Positions 1 to 8,193 of a DNA stretch of 35,108 nucleotides are shown piece by piece. This DNA is from CAYRFF01 sp964436125 (GTDB taxonomy: Bacteria > Bacteroidota > Bacteroidia > Chitinophagales > Saprospiraceae): NCBI GenBank assembly GCA_964436125.1, contig CAYTBT010000031.1, forward strand, positions 1 through 35,108, written 5' to 3'. Within the stretch, counting starts at the first letter, position 1. Each line of letters begins with the position of its first letter. Position numbers and translations under genes: made by a program. A model generated the notes under the pieces. That model did no database searches, was not told where the DNA came from, and saw nothing but the letters and a program-made list of their open reading frames with translations.

Positions 1-146
1 CAAAGACAAATTGCTAAAATCTTTGAATTTGGGTGTTAAATCGCGGAACTCAGGAGGAATTTGAAGTTCCTAAAAAGAAATCAAAAAAGAAGCGCCGGTC
101 ACGTAATCGTAATCGCCGTTCACATAAAAGAAATAGGCGTAATTAA
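1..146 (+). CDS. 3' end of an unidentified gene with a Lys/Arg-rich tail (partial, possible frameshift)
   Basis: The last codons before TAA at 144-146 encode a strongly basic tail (PKKKSKKKRRSRNRN, then RRSHKRNRRN). Basic tails like this are common on Bacteroidota RNA-binding proteins such as RNA helicases and pseudouridine synthases. That frame is closed upstream by stops at 15-17 and 24-26. The neighbouring frame is open from base 2 to about 61 (KDKLLKSLNLGVKSRN...), so the reading frame seems to change somewhere between about 27 and 60. This could be a true frameshift, a sequencing error, or two unrelated short frames. The gene runs off the window, so its family cannot be named. Confidence 0.4.
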
Positions 147-209
147 TACATCCTTATCCCGTTCTATTCATTTTTACCCAAAACGTATATTACATCAGTG
201 GTACACTTG

Positions 210-522
210 TAGAAATTGGAGATGACCGAATGAAATTTAATATAAGCTCTGCTTATATTAAACCATTGATACTGAATGTATCAATACGAGGGATCCGCCT
301 CCGGTGGACTATAGACCGAGCTCCTGCGAGTGGGGTTTTAGAAAACCCTGTGAATACAAGCACTTGCCCCGTGGAATACGACCTCCGGTCGTACCGATTT
401 TCGGCATTCCACCAGGTTTGTCCGAGATCGAGTTGACTGAATGTCAAGCTGGTTCCGGCAAACCGGAACTACGCTCAGTCATCTTTCTACCGGTACGCCA
501 CTGGCCTATTGCATAATTTGAG
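210..522 (+). repeat. hairpin-dense intergenic element A (structured repeat or ncRNA candidate)
   Basis: A non-coding stretch made almost entirely of perfect stems. They are TTTAATATAAGC/GCTTATATTAAA at 236-262 (loop TCT), ATTGATAC/GTATCAAT at 265-285, TCCGCC/GGTGGA at 294-308 (loop TCC, one G-U pair), and GTTCCGG/CCGGAAC at 452-469 inside GACTGA/TCAGTC at 435-480. At 371-412 is a three-way junction: outer stem GTGGAAT/ATTCCAC enclosing ACGACC-TCC-GGTCGT and CCGA-TTT-TCGG. The left boundary box at 210-234 recurs at 8194-8218 with one mismatch, and the right box at 506-522 recurs at 8433-8449. Short open frames here lack protein character. It lies upstream of parE and could be a leader RNA, a stand-alone RNA or a non-autonomous mobile repeat. 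I recognise no tmRNA, RNase P or SRP hallmark. Confidence 0.6.
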
Positions 523-725
523 TATAAGTTATTCCGCTTGCGGATACCGGAAGATATGTCTATGAATATTGCTACTTGATCTTTAAAAAGCTTCTTCAAT
601 GAACGATAGTAAGGGAATTTCACGTTAAGCAGGTGAACATTTTATGTGGAATTATAGAGAAATTTGATAATGTGGTTGAAATATCATACATTACATATTA
701 TCTTTATATAAAAATAGAAAGATTT

Positions 726-2615
726 ATGGCATACACTGAAGAACATATAAAGTCTCTTGACTGGAAAGAACACATAAGGATGCGTCCCGGCATGTACATC
801 GGAAAGCTCGGTGACGGTTCTTCCCCCGACGATGGAATTTATGTCTTATTGAAGGAAGTCCTGGACAACAGCATCGATGAATACGTCATGGGGAATGGCA
901 GGACAATTGAAGTGAAATTAAAAGATGGTGCAATATGTATCCGTGATTACGGTAGAGGTATTCCACTGGGAAAGGTCATTGATTGTGTCTCCAAGATTAA
1001 TACAGGAGGAAAATACGATTCCAAGGCCTTCAAGAAATCCGTAGGTTTAAACGGTGTAGGAACCAAGGCTGTAAATGCCCTCTCTGAGGAGTTTCTCGTA
1101 GAATCATATCGAGACGATAAAGTAAAAAAAGCACGATTTCAGCTCGGTGAACTTATCAGTGACAGCCCTATAGAGGAAAAGAAAGCAAGATCGGGCACTT
1201 ATGTCTGGTTTAAACCCGATCCTGAGATATTTTCCGACTATGAATTTATCCCGGAGCTTATTGAAAACCGCCTCTGGAACTATGCTTATCTCAATTCTGG
1301 ATTAAAATTAAAATTTAATGGCAAAGAGTTCTATTCCAGCAAGGGCCTCTATGATTTATTGAAGAAAAGAACCTCGCAAGCTAAGCTCTACTACCCCATT
1401 ATCCATCTCCAGGGAGAAGATATTGAAATTGCCATGACCCATGGACATCAGTACGGCGAGCAATACTACTCATTTGTCAATGGACAACACACGACGCAAG
1501 GTGGCACGCATTTAACGGCATTCCGAGAAGCCGTGATTAAAACTATCCGCGATCACTTCGGTGTGAATTACGATACCCGCGACATCCGTAGCTCGCTTAT
1601 CGGTGCGATAAGTATCAGGGTAGAGGAGCCGGTATTTGAATCGCAGACCAAGACAAAGCTCGGCAGTAAAAATATGGCGCCGGAAGGAGAATCGATACGT
1701 TCATTTGTCCTGGATTTTATCCGGAAGAATCTCGATAATTACCTCCACAAGAATCCGGAGACAGCACAGAACCTGAAAACGCGTATCCTCCGATCCAAGA
1801 AGGAGAGACAGGATATCGCCGGAATTAAGAAAAAAGCCAAGAAAGCGGCCAAGAAGGCCAATATCCATAACAAAAAGCTCCGCGATTGTCATCATCATCT
1901 CAGCGATAAACGCGGCGACCAGGATTTAAAGGAAGCAAGTACGATATTCATCACAGAGGGAGATTCTGCCAGCGGTTCTATCACTAAGGCTAGGGATGTG
2001 CAGACACAGGCTGTCTTTTCTCTCCGCGGCAAGCCCTTGAACTGCTACGATATGACCAAAAAGGTCGTCTATAAAAATGAAGAATTTAACCTTTTGCAAC
2101 ACGCACTGAATATTGAGGATTCTCTCGATGATCTCCGCTACAACAAGGTTGTAATTTCAACGGATGCCGATGTGGATGGAATGCATATCCGATTATTGCT
2201 CCTCACCTTTTTCCTCCAGTTCTTCCCCGAGCTCGTGAGAAATAAACACCTCTATATTCTCGAGACACCTTTATTCCGTGTGCGCGATAAGAACACGACT
2301 TTCTACTGTTATAGTGAAGAGGAGAAACAAGAGGCGATTGACAAGCTCCGAGGCGCTCCGGAAATAACGCGATTCAAGGGACTCGGTGAAATTTCCCCAC
2401 AGGAATTTGGACGCTTTATCGGTGAAGATATCCGCCTCAAGCCCGTCGTCCTCGGCGAGGAGACCAATACTGAAAAGGTTCTCAAGTACTATATGGGAAA
2501 GAATACGCAGGCGAGACAGGAATTTATTATTGATAATCTGCGTGTAGAGCACAATGATCTAGCTTCCGCAAATGCCGACTCAGAGAATGAACCGGCGGTT
2601 CTGGAGCAAGCATAG
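726..2615 (+). CDS. parE: DNA topoisomerase IV subunit B (ParE)
   Basis: ATPase subunit of type IIA topoisomerase IV, which works with ParC to decatenate and relax DNA. The start at 726 (MAYTEEHIKSLDWKEHIR) gives 629 aa and fits the family N-terminus; an upstream in-frame ATG at 633 would add 31 residues without family character. GHKL ATPase motifs are EVLDNSIDE (residues 44-52), DYGRGIP (74-80) and GLNGVGTKAVNALS (107-120). The TOPRIM domain shows EGDSASGS (411-418) and TDADVDGMHI (479-488), with RFKGLGE from about 549. Length and sequence fit the short Bacteroidota ParE rather than GyrB, but without parC nearby the assignment rests on sequence alone. The C-terminus carries one copy of the dispersed 14-mer (2561-2574), read as ASANA. 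Confidence 0.93.
   Translation: MAYTEEHIKSLDWKEHIRMRPGMYIGKLGDGSSPDDGIYVLLKEVLDNSIDEYVMGNGRTIEVKLKDGAICIRDYGRGIPLGKVIDCVSKINTGGKYDSKAFKKSVGLNGVGTKAVNALSEEFLVESYRDDKVKKARFQLGELISDSPIEEKKARSGTYVWFKPDPEIFSDYEFIPELIENRLWNYAYLNSGLKLKFNGKEFYSSKGLYDLLKKRTSQAKLYYPIIHLQGEDIEIAMTHGHQYGEQYYSFVNGQHTTQGGTHLTAFREAVIKTIRDHFGVNYDTRDIRSSLIGAISIRVEEPVFESQTKTKLGSKNMAPEGESIRSFVLDFIRKNLDNYLHKNPETAQNLKTRILRSKKERQDIAGIKKKAKKAAKKANIHNKKLRDCHHHLSDKRGDQDLKEASTIFITEGDSASGSITKARDVQTQAVFSLRGKPLNCYDMTKKVVYKNEEFNLLQHALNIEDSLDDLRYNKVVISTDADVDGMHIRLLLLTFFLQFFPELVRNKHLYILETPLFRVRDKNTTFYCYSEEEKQEAIDKLRGAPEITRFKGLGEISPQEFGRFIGEDIRLKPVVLGEETNTEKVLKYYMGKNTQARQEFIIDNLRVEHNDLASANADSENEPAVLEQA
2561..2574 (+). repeat. dispersed 14-mer AGCTTCCGCAAATG, copy 1
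   Basis: Exact copy inside the 3' end of parE, encoding ASAN. Identical 14-mers occur at 7081, 15870 and 20710. Confidence 0.6.
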
Positions 2616-2673
2616 TGACGGATTGTCACCTTGCTGCAGCAATGAAGCAGCGATTGCTGCCAGATAGGCAAGG
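2615..2673 (+). other. paired hairpins after parE
   Basis: GTGAC/GTCAC (2615-2629) directly follows the parE stop. It is followed by CCTTG/CAAGG (2629-2673) enclosing the perfect 8-bp stem GCAGCAAT/ATTGCTGC (2636-2660). There is no T-run, so this is not a canonical intrinsic terminator. It may be an mRNA 3'-end structure between parE and lon. Confidence 0.35.
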
Positions 2674-2809
2674 ATATGAAAATGGAATACGGATTGCGTA
2701 TAATAAAGTCATTGAGAGAAAGGGCATTTGCCGAAAGGCATTACATAATCCAGGGAAAAACACCTTTCATCGATAAGAAAAGCACACGATTACTCAGTAA
2801 AAGAAAGAA

Positions 2810-5209
2810 ATGTTTGACGATTTAAAAAAATATACCGATTCCGGCCAAGATATTGAAACGATACCTATGATATCGATTGAAGCTGATGATGGGCCGGGCG
2901 ATGAAACATGGGCGGAAACCTTACCGCTCCTGCCATTGAAAAATACTGTACTCTTCCCGGGACTTGTAATTCCGATAACCGTCGGAAGGGATAGATCACT
3001 GGCGGCGATCAATCACGCCTATGAGGGGGAAAAATATATCGGCGTTGTCGCACAGAAAAAAGTGGATACAGAAAAACCCGGCATAGAAGATCTCTATCGA
3101 CTCGGAACCGTAGCCAAGATTGTCAAGGTACTCCACATGCCGGATGGCTCAACAACGGCAATTCTGAGAGGCCGACAGAGATTTGATATTCAGGAAATCG
3201 TGGGGGAAGAGCCTTATATCAAGTGTAAGATTAAGAATCGTCCCGTTGTAGAGATTACTGAAGATCTTCACTTTGAAGCACTGCTCAGCAATATCAAGGA
3301 TAAGGCAAAGGAAATCATTGAACTCGCACCACAGATTCCTTCTGAAGCTGTGATGATGCTCAACAACATTGAATCTAAAGGATTCCTGATGAACTTCATC
3401 TCCTCCAATCTCAATGTAGATGTCGCCAAGAAACAGGAAATCCTGGAGCAGAATGATGCTACTGCCAAGGCTACGCTCATCCTCGATAATATCCGCGATG
3501 AACTCAAGTTGATGCAAGTGAAAAGCCAGATAGAATCTAGGGTTAAAACCGATATCGAGAAGCAACAACGGGATTACTATCTCAAGCAGCAATTAAATAC
3601 TATCCAGGAAGAGCTCGGCAATAATCCACAGAAGGAGAAAATTAAGGAACTTCAAGATAGAGCGGAGAAAAAAGAATGGCCGGAGTATGCTGCCAAGGCA
3701 TTTGAAGATCAGCTCGACAAGCTGAAACGGATTAATCCGCAGATAGCGGAGTATTCCGTACTCTTAAATTATCTGGATTTTATGCTTGAATTACCCTGGA
3801 ATGAACTTTCCGAGGATAATTTCAATCTCGATAAGGTCCGAAAACAACTCGATAAAGACCACTTCGGCCTTGACAAGGTAAAAGAGCGGATTATTGAGCA
3901 CCTTGCAGTCCTGAAATTAAAGGGCGATATGAAAGCTCCTATACTCTGCCTTGTAGGCCCACCGGGAGTAGGGAAAACCTCGCTCGGAAAAAGTATTGCC
4001 AAGGCACTCGACAGAGAATTTGTCAGAATGTCACTCGGCGGACTTCATGATGAATCAGAAATACGTGGCCATAGAAGAACATATATAGGTGCAATGCCCG
4101 GAAGAATCCTTCAGTCCTTGAAAAAAGCGGGGACGAGCAATCCGGTCTTTATTCTCGATGAAATAGATAAGGTGGGAAAAGATTTCAGAGGAGATCCATC
4201 ATCGGCATTACTGGAGGTATTGGACCCGGAGCAGAACACGACTTTCCACGACAACTACCTCGATATAAATTATGACTTATCGAGAGTACTTTTCATCGCT
4301 ACGGCCAATTCCTTAAACACTATCCAGCCGGCATTGAGAGACCGTATGGAAATCATTAAATTGAATGGCTATACAACGGAAGAGAAAATAGAAATAGCTC
4401 GTGGTCACCTCATTCCGCAGCTCCTGGAACAACACGGATTGTCCAAGGGCGATGTGCGCATAGGTAAACGTGTCTTACAGCGTATTATTGAGGACTATAC
4501 CCGAGAAGCAGGGGTCCGTTCATTAAGCAGAAAAATCGCTGCTGTCCTCCGACATTTTGCACGGAAGGTGGCGATGGATGAAGAATATGACAAAACAGTC
4601 AAGGTTTCTCAGCTGAAAGAGATTCTAGGGCCGATTGTATTTGACCGCTCTGATTATATTAAAATTGAGAATCCCGGTGTTGCAATAGGTCTTGCATGGA
4701 CGCAGACCGGTGGGGATATTTTATTTATTGAAGCCTCACTAAGTAAAGGAAAAGGGAACTTAATCCTTACGGGAAATCTCGGTGATGTTATGAAGGAATC
4801 AGCCAAGACAGCATTGAGCTACTTAAAAGCCAATGCCGAGGACATAGGCATCGATGCGGAGAGATTTGCGACTACGGATGTTCATATCCACGTGCCTGAA
4901 GGAGCAATCCCCAAGGATGGCCCTTCAGCCGGTATTACAATTATGACTGCTCTTGCATCGGCCTTTACAGGGAAAAAAGTGAAAGCCAAAACTGCCATGA
5001 CGGGAGAAATTACGCTCCGCGGCCAGGTGCTGCCGGTCGGTGGCATTAAACAGAAAGTCCTTGCTGCCAAGCGGATAGGAATAAAAACCATCGTCTTGAG
5101 TGCACGGAATAAACGCCATATTGAGGAAATTAAGAAAGATTACCTGAAGGGCCTTCAATTTGTATATGTAGAACAGATGAAAGAAGTTCTTGATTACAAT
5201 CTTGGATAA
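2810..5209 (+). CDS. lon: ATP-dependent protease La (Lon)
   Basis: Cytoplasmic AAA+ serine protease that degrades misfolded and regulatory proteins. 799 aa, the usual length for LonA. The N-terminal substrate-binding LON domain starts near LPLLPLKNTVLFPG. The AAA+ module has Walker A GPPGVGKTS at 383-391 and Walker B FILDEIDK further on. The C-terminal protease domain has the catalytic Ser706 in PKDGPSAGIT and Lys749 in GGIKQKVLAAKR, so the Ser-Lys dyad is intact. It lies 194 bp after parE on the same strand with hairpins between, so it is probably transcribed separately or only partly coupled. Confidence 0.97.
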   Translation: MFDDLKKYTDSGQDIETIPMISIEADDGPGDETWAETLPLLPLKNTVLFPGLVIPITVGRDRSLAAINHAYEGEKYIGVVAQKKVDTEKPGIEDLYRLGTVAKIVKVLHMPDGSTTAILRGRQRFDIQEIVGEEPYIKCKIKNRPVVEITEDLHFEALLSNIKDKAKEIIELAPQIPSEAVMMLNNIESKGFLMNFISSNLNVDVAKKQEILEQNDATAKATLILDNIRDELKLMQVKSQIESRVKTDIEKQQRDYYLKQQLNTIQEELGNNPQKEKIKELQDRAEKKEWPEYAAKAFEDQLDKLKRINPQIAEYSVLLNYLDFMLELPWNELSEDNFNLDKVRKQLDKDHFGLDKVKERIIEHLAVLKLKGDMKAPILCLVGPPGVGKTSLGKSIAKALDREFVRMSLGGLHDESEIRGHRRTYIGAMPGRILQSLKKAGTSNPVFILDEIDKVGKDFRGDPSSALLEVLDPEQNTTFHDNYLDINYDLSRVLFIATANSLNTIQPALRDRMEIIKLNGYTTEEKIEIARGHLIPQLLEQHGLSKGDVRIGKRVLQRIIEDYTREAGVRSLSRKIAAVLRHFARKVAMDEEYDKTVKVSQLKEILGPIVFDRSDYIKIENPGVAIGLAWTQTGGDILFIEASLSKGKGNLILTGNLGDVMKESAKTALSYLKANAEDIGIDAERFATTDVHIHVPEGAIPKDGPSAGITIMTALASAFTGKKVKAKTAMTGEITLRGQVLPVGGIKQKVLAAKRIGIKTIVLSARNKRHIEEIKKDYLKGLQFVYVEQMKEVLDYNLG

Positions 5210-5322
5210 GAGGCCTAATGTCCATCATAGATTGTAGGAGCAACAATTTTAAGATATATTGAGTTGAATATATAAATGAAGGCGAGTTTTCGTTATCATT
5301 GTAGCCTAAGAGATAGAAGTAT

Positions 5323-5991
5323 ATGCGTAAGATAAGTTTTCTCATATTATTCAGCTTTATCGGGCTCTTCTGTGTACAAGAAATACAAGCACAAGAAAGC
5401 TCAGAGGACAGTACGCTTATCCAATTTTCCGGTCAGGTAATTATGGATGAAGACGGTGTGCTGGTCTCACTGCCTTATGTCAATGTCTATATCAAGAATC
5501 AGTCTTACCGCGGTGATTATACGGATGAAAATGGATTCTTTTCACTGGTCGCAAGAAAAGGGGAGACCGTTGTGTTCTCCGGAATAGGCTTGAAAACTGT
5601 CGAATATACTATTCCGGATTCCCTGACGAGGAAGCGGTACTCTATTGTACAGATGATGACTGCAGATGTCTATCACCTTTCCGCAACCGTTATCTATCCG
5701 TGGCCCAGTAAAGAACACTTTAAGATTGAATTTCTCGCAATGGATGTCAGCAATGAACTTCAACGTCAAGCAGAGGAAAATCTTTCTTCAGAAATGCTGG
5801 ATGATGTCCGTGAAACACTCCCTCCCGATGGCATTGAAACAAGTAAAATATATCTCCGTGAACAAGCGCAGAGAAACTACTCCATAGGACAGTTCAAGCC
5901 TATGCGTATTATGAGTCCACTCGCATGGGCCAAGTTTATTAAAGCGTGGAAAGATGGAAAGTTTAAGCGGAAGAAAAAAGATGAAGATTAA
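5323..5991 (+). CDS. secreted CarboxypepD_reg-like domain protein
   Basis: 222 aa with a clear N-terminal signal peptide (MRKISFLILFSFIGLFC, probable cut after EIQAQ). A carboxypeptidase-regulatory-like beta-sandwich follows at about residues 30-105 (SGQVIMDEDGVLVSLPYVNVYIK, then TDENGFFSLVARKGETVVFS, IGLKTVEYTI). This domain is common in Bacteroidota envelope proteins and at the N-terminus of TonB-dependent receptors; here it stands alone with a charged C-terminal part ending KRKKKDED. Expected location is periplasm or outer-membrane surface. The precise role is unknown. Confidence 0.8.
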   Translation: MRKISFLILFSFIGLFCVQEIQAQESSEDSTLIQFSGQVIMDEDGVLVSLPYVNVYIKNQSYRGDYTDENGFFSLVARKGETVVFSGIGLKTVEYTIPDSLTRKRYSIVQMMTADVYHLSATVIYPWPSKEHFKIEFLAMDVSNELQRQAEENLSSEMLDDVRETLPPDGIETSKIYLREQAQRNYSIGQFKPMRIMSPLAWAKFIKAWKDGKFKRKKKDED

Positions 5992-6359
5992 ACTATTTTA
6001 CTCTCGGACATAGATTTCTTTAAATACATAGCAGCGATGCCTGCAGCTTATTCACCTCATCACTCCCGGTAAAACATTCGATAAAGACCATAGAACAATG
6101 TTGAGCTGCTGTTGTCTTATGCTGCTCAGATAGTTAAAACAAGAAAGTCAGATATATAGATGTAACAAGGGCAAGTAAGAGGAGGATAAGTAAAAGGTAA
6201 GTATAGCAAAGGTAAGTAAGTAAATAAGTAAATCAAAGGTAAGTAAGTAAGTCAAAGGTAAGTAAATCAAATTCATGAATTTGATTTACTTACTTACCTT
6301 TTACTTAACTAACTTTTACTTACTTACCTTTGACATTACACTTTAAAAATAAACTTAAA
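5992..6359. other. gene-free gap with GTAA-repeat palindrome
   Basis: The first about 190 bases show no convincing gene, only a weak TGAGC/GCTCA hairpin near 6100-6130. From about 6170 the DNA is made of GTAAGTAA-type units that then appear inverted up to about 6333, giving a long foldback centred on a perfect 36-bp palindrome. See the separate entry. Confidence 0.6.
6194..6334. repeat. long inverted repeat of (GTAA)n units with perfect 36-bp palindromic core
   Basis: The core at 6259-6294 is perfectly self-complementary (centre between 6276 and 6277, half-site GTAAGTAAATCAAATTCA). The left arm consists of units like GGTAAGTAAGTAAxTCAAA and the right arm of TTTACTTACTTACCTTTGAC, which matches the left arm in reverse complement. 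A relative of the central 30 bases recurs at 8095-8124 (27 of 30 identical, as aligned by eye). It sits just upstream of the methyltransferase start and could form a cruciform or a strong RNA hairpin in its leader. Confidence 0.75.
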
Positions 6360-6532
6360 ATGTTTATAGATTTTATTAAAAGTATCCTCAAGCTCAGCCC
6401 CATCCCATTGACGAAGAATCATCGGTATGACATCCTCACAAAGAAGATTATTTCACGACTTCCGGAAGATAGTAATTGTATAGATATCGGTTGCTACAAA
6501 GGTGAAATCCTAGACCTCATGATAGAAAGCGC

Positions 6533-6541
6533 GGGGGGGGG
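6533..6541 (+). repeat. nine-G homopolymer inside the methyltransferase gene
   Basis: G9 tract at the exact site where the FkbM reading frame breaks. Slippage by +1 or -2 restores the frame. Confidence 0.8.
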
Positions 6542-7080
6542 CAGCACATCGGAATAGAACCCGTTCCGGATCAATATAGAAAATTGAAAGAGAAATATGC
6601 CCAGCAGGATAATTGTACAATTCTCAATCTCGCCGCTTCGGATAAAAGTGGAACGGCGGAATTCAACTACGTCGTTTCCAATCCACCATATAGCGGACTT
6701 AAGAAAAGAGATTATGATCGCGAGAATGAAGAAGATACAACTATCCGCGTGCGGACAGAGCCACTAGATAAGTTGATAGCCAAGAATCAGCTTGTGGATC
6801 TTATAAAAATTGATGTGGAGGGAGCTGAGATGCAGGTATTGAAGGGCGCAGCTGACACTATCCGGCGCAATAAACCGATTGTAATATTTGAACACGGGCT
6901 CGGTGCTTCTGATTACTACGGGACCACGCCCGAGATGATTTATGCTTATTTTGAGGAAAAGGATATGCGTATTTTCAAGCTCAAGTCCTATCTGCGAGGC
7001 AAGAACCCGCTTGACTTAGACGACTTTCACCGACAATATCACGAGCGGATGAATTATTACTTTGTTGCTGCGCCTGTTTT

Positions 7081-7094
7081 AGCTTCCGCAAATG
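7081..7094 (+). repeat. dispersed 14-mer AGCTTCCGCAAATG, copy 2
   Basis: Exact copy at the 3' end of the FkbM gene, again read ASAN and only a few codons before the stop, as in parE. Confidence 0.6.
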
Positions 7095-7336
7095 GCTTGT
7101 CCCATTAAACTGAAAGCTGACCACTCTCAGAGGTAAACAATAAAAAGAGTTCCATAGCAGCTTATATATTGGATCGAGCGTTATCTATATAGGATTTATC
7201 ACAGCAGTTGTAAGGTTTCTCGCGCTGCTATAAACTTAATTGTGTATGTTATAGGTGGAATATTTCATAGAGTGAAAGGGCGGATTTAAGACTTTTTTTC
7301 TCGTGATTTCCATTGTCACACTTCAACTTTAAACTT

Positions 7337-8038
7337 ATGAAATACTTCTGTATCCTACTTTTCTCATTGATAATGCTTCAAGATATTAATTCACAAAATA
7401 GTCGTGATCAATGGATGCTGGAACTATCTGGAGGGATAGAGCAACACGACAAAAGATTATTTGATTATCCGGAGAAAGATCGCCTGCTGGCGATGCAAAC
7501 TGATAAATGGGGGACTTACCACGCCGGACTGATAGTTAAAAGAAATATGTGGGATAGGAAAAGGTTCAGTGTTTATGGAGGAATAGGGCTACATTATGAA
7601 AAGGCGACCTTTTTGAGACCCTTTAATCACTTTCATTTTAAAGAAGTCGCTTTTGATATTTTAAGAAATTTGAATCGGTACACAAAACTTCAAGTCCCTC
7701 TTGTTATTTCCATTTATTATAAATTCGGAGATCATTGGTCCGTCTCAGGAGAGTTGACACCACAACTTCTTGTCTATCGAAGTATTGATCACACTGAGAA
7801 TAATTCCGATGTATTCCCGTATAGTGAAAGCACTCTTGAGCTGGATGATATCCACTTCAGCTTAGGATTACATTACAGAATTAAACATTTTACCGTCGGT
7901 ATAAATTCAAGGCTGTTCAACTTTCAAAAAATCGACGAGATTATTTTCAATGATATTGTCAAAGACCCCAGAGCGGATCAGACATGGGAATGGTATAATC
8001 CTCTGCGATTTGATCTGACTGTAGCTTATGTGTGGTAG
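7337..8038 (+). CDS. predicted secreted outer-membrane beta-barrel-like protein
   Basis: 233 aa. The start at ATG 7337 (MKYFCILLFSLIMLQ) gives a signal peptide with cleavage after INSQ; a TTG-initiated extension at 7313 looks unnatural. The mature part alternates short amphipathic beta strands with aromatic residues (FSVYGGIGLHYEKATF, WSVSGELTPQLLVY, HFSLGLHYRIKHFTVGINS) and ends FDLTVAYVW with a terminal aromatic. This pattern resembles small PorT/OmpW-like barrels of Bacteroidota. I recognise no specific family, so function is unassigned. Confidence 0.72.
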   Translation: MKYFCILLFSLIMLQDINSQNSRDQWMLELSGGIEQHDKRLFDYPEKDRLLAMQTDKWGTYHAGLIVKRNMWDRKRFSVYGGIGLHYEKATFLRPFNHFHFKEVAFDILRNLNRYTKLQVPLVISIYYKFGDHWSVSGELTPQLLVYRSIDHTENNSDVFPYSESTLELDDIHFSLGLHYRIKHFTVGINSRLFNFQKIDEIIFNDIVKDPRADQTWEWYNPLRFDLTVAYVW

Positions 8039-8094
8039 GTGTAGGGTTAAAACTAGTAAGCGGACTTGTGGTTCTTCTTTTGACTGTGGTTTAT

Positions 8095-8139
8095 AGTAAA
8101 TCAACTTCATCAAATTGATTTACTGTGGAGTTGCTCCAC
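8095..8139. repeat. tandem hairpins, first one related to the 6262-6291 palindrome
   Basis: AGTAAATCAA/TTGATTTACT (8095-8124) is followed directly by GTGGAG-TTG-CTCCAC (8125-8139). The first hairpin matches 6262-6291 at 27 of 30 positions, with all three differences in the central loop. Confidence 0.65.
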
Positions 8140-8193
8140 GCTATGGTTGTGCAGATAGACATCCGGTACCTAACTAATACCCAATTCATGCAT

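Larger units (their letters stand above)
6360..7108 (+). pseudogene. FkbM-family SAM-dependent methyltransferase, frameshifted at a poly-G tract
   Basis: Two frames make one FkbM methyltransferase. The first part (from ATG 6360, MFIDFIKSILKLSPIPLTKN) holds the SAM-binding motif CIDIGCYKGEIL (residues 40-51). The second part continues QHIGIEPVPDQYRKLKEKYA and includes the FkbM signature VDLIKIDVEGAEMQVLKGA. The join falls in a run of nine G (6533-6541): as read the frame hits TAG shortly after, whereas seven or ten G would restore one reading frame. From recall of the family spacing (APNG before the QH-like step), ten G looks the natural length. Such enzymes usually O-methylate surface sugars or secondary metabolites. 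It may be a phase-variable gene caught OFF, a dead gene or a homopolymer sequencing error. A copy of the 14-mer repeat lies at its 3' end. Confidence 0.82.

Noticed and set aside
230..516. Three short overlapping open frames (both strands) in element A
   Set aside because: They cross perfect hairpins, overlap each other on opposite strands and lack protein-like composition or a start context.
210..522. Element A as tmRNA, RNase P RNA, SRP RNA or group II intron
   Set aside because: None of their conserved cores (for example GAGGAAAGTCC of RNase P, or an intron domain V) can be seen.
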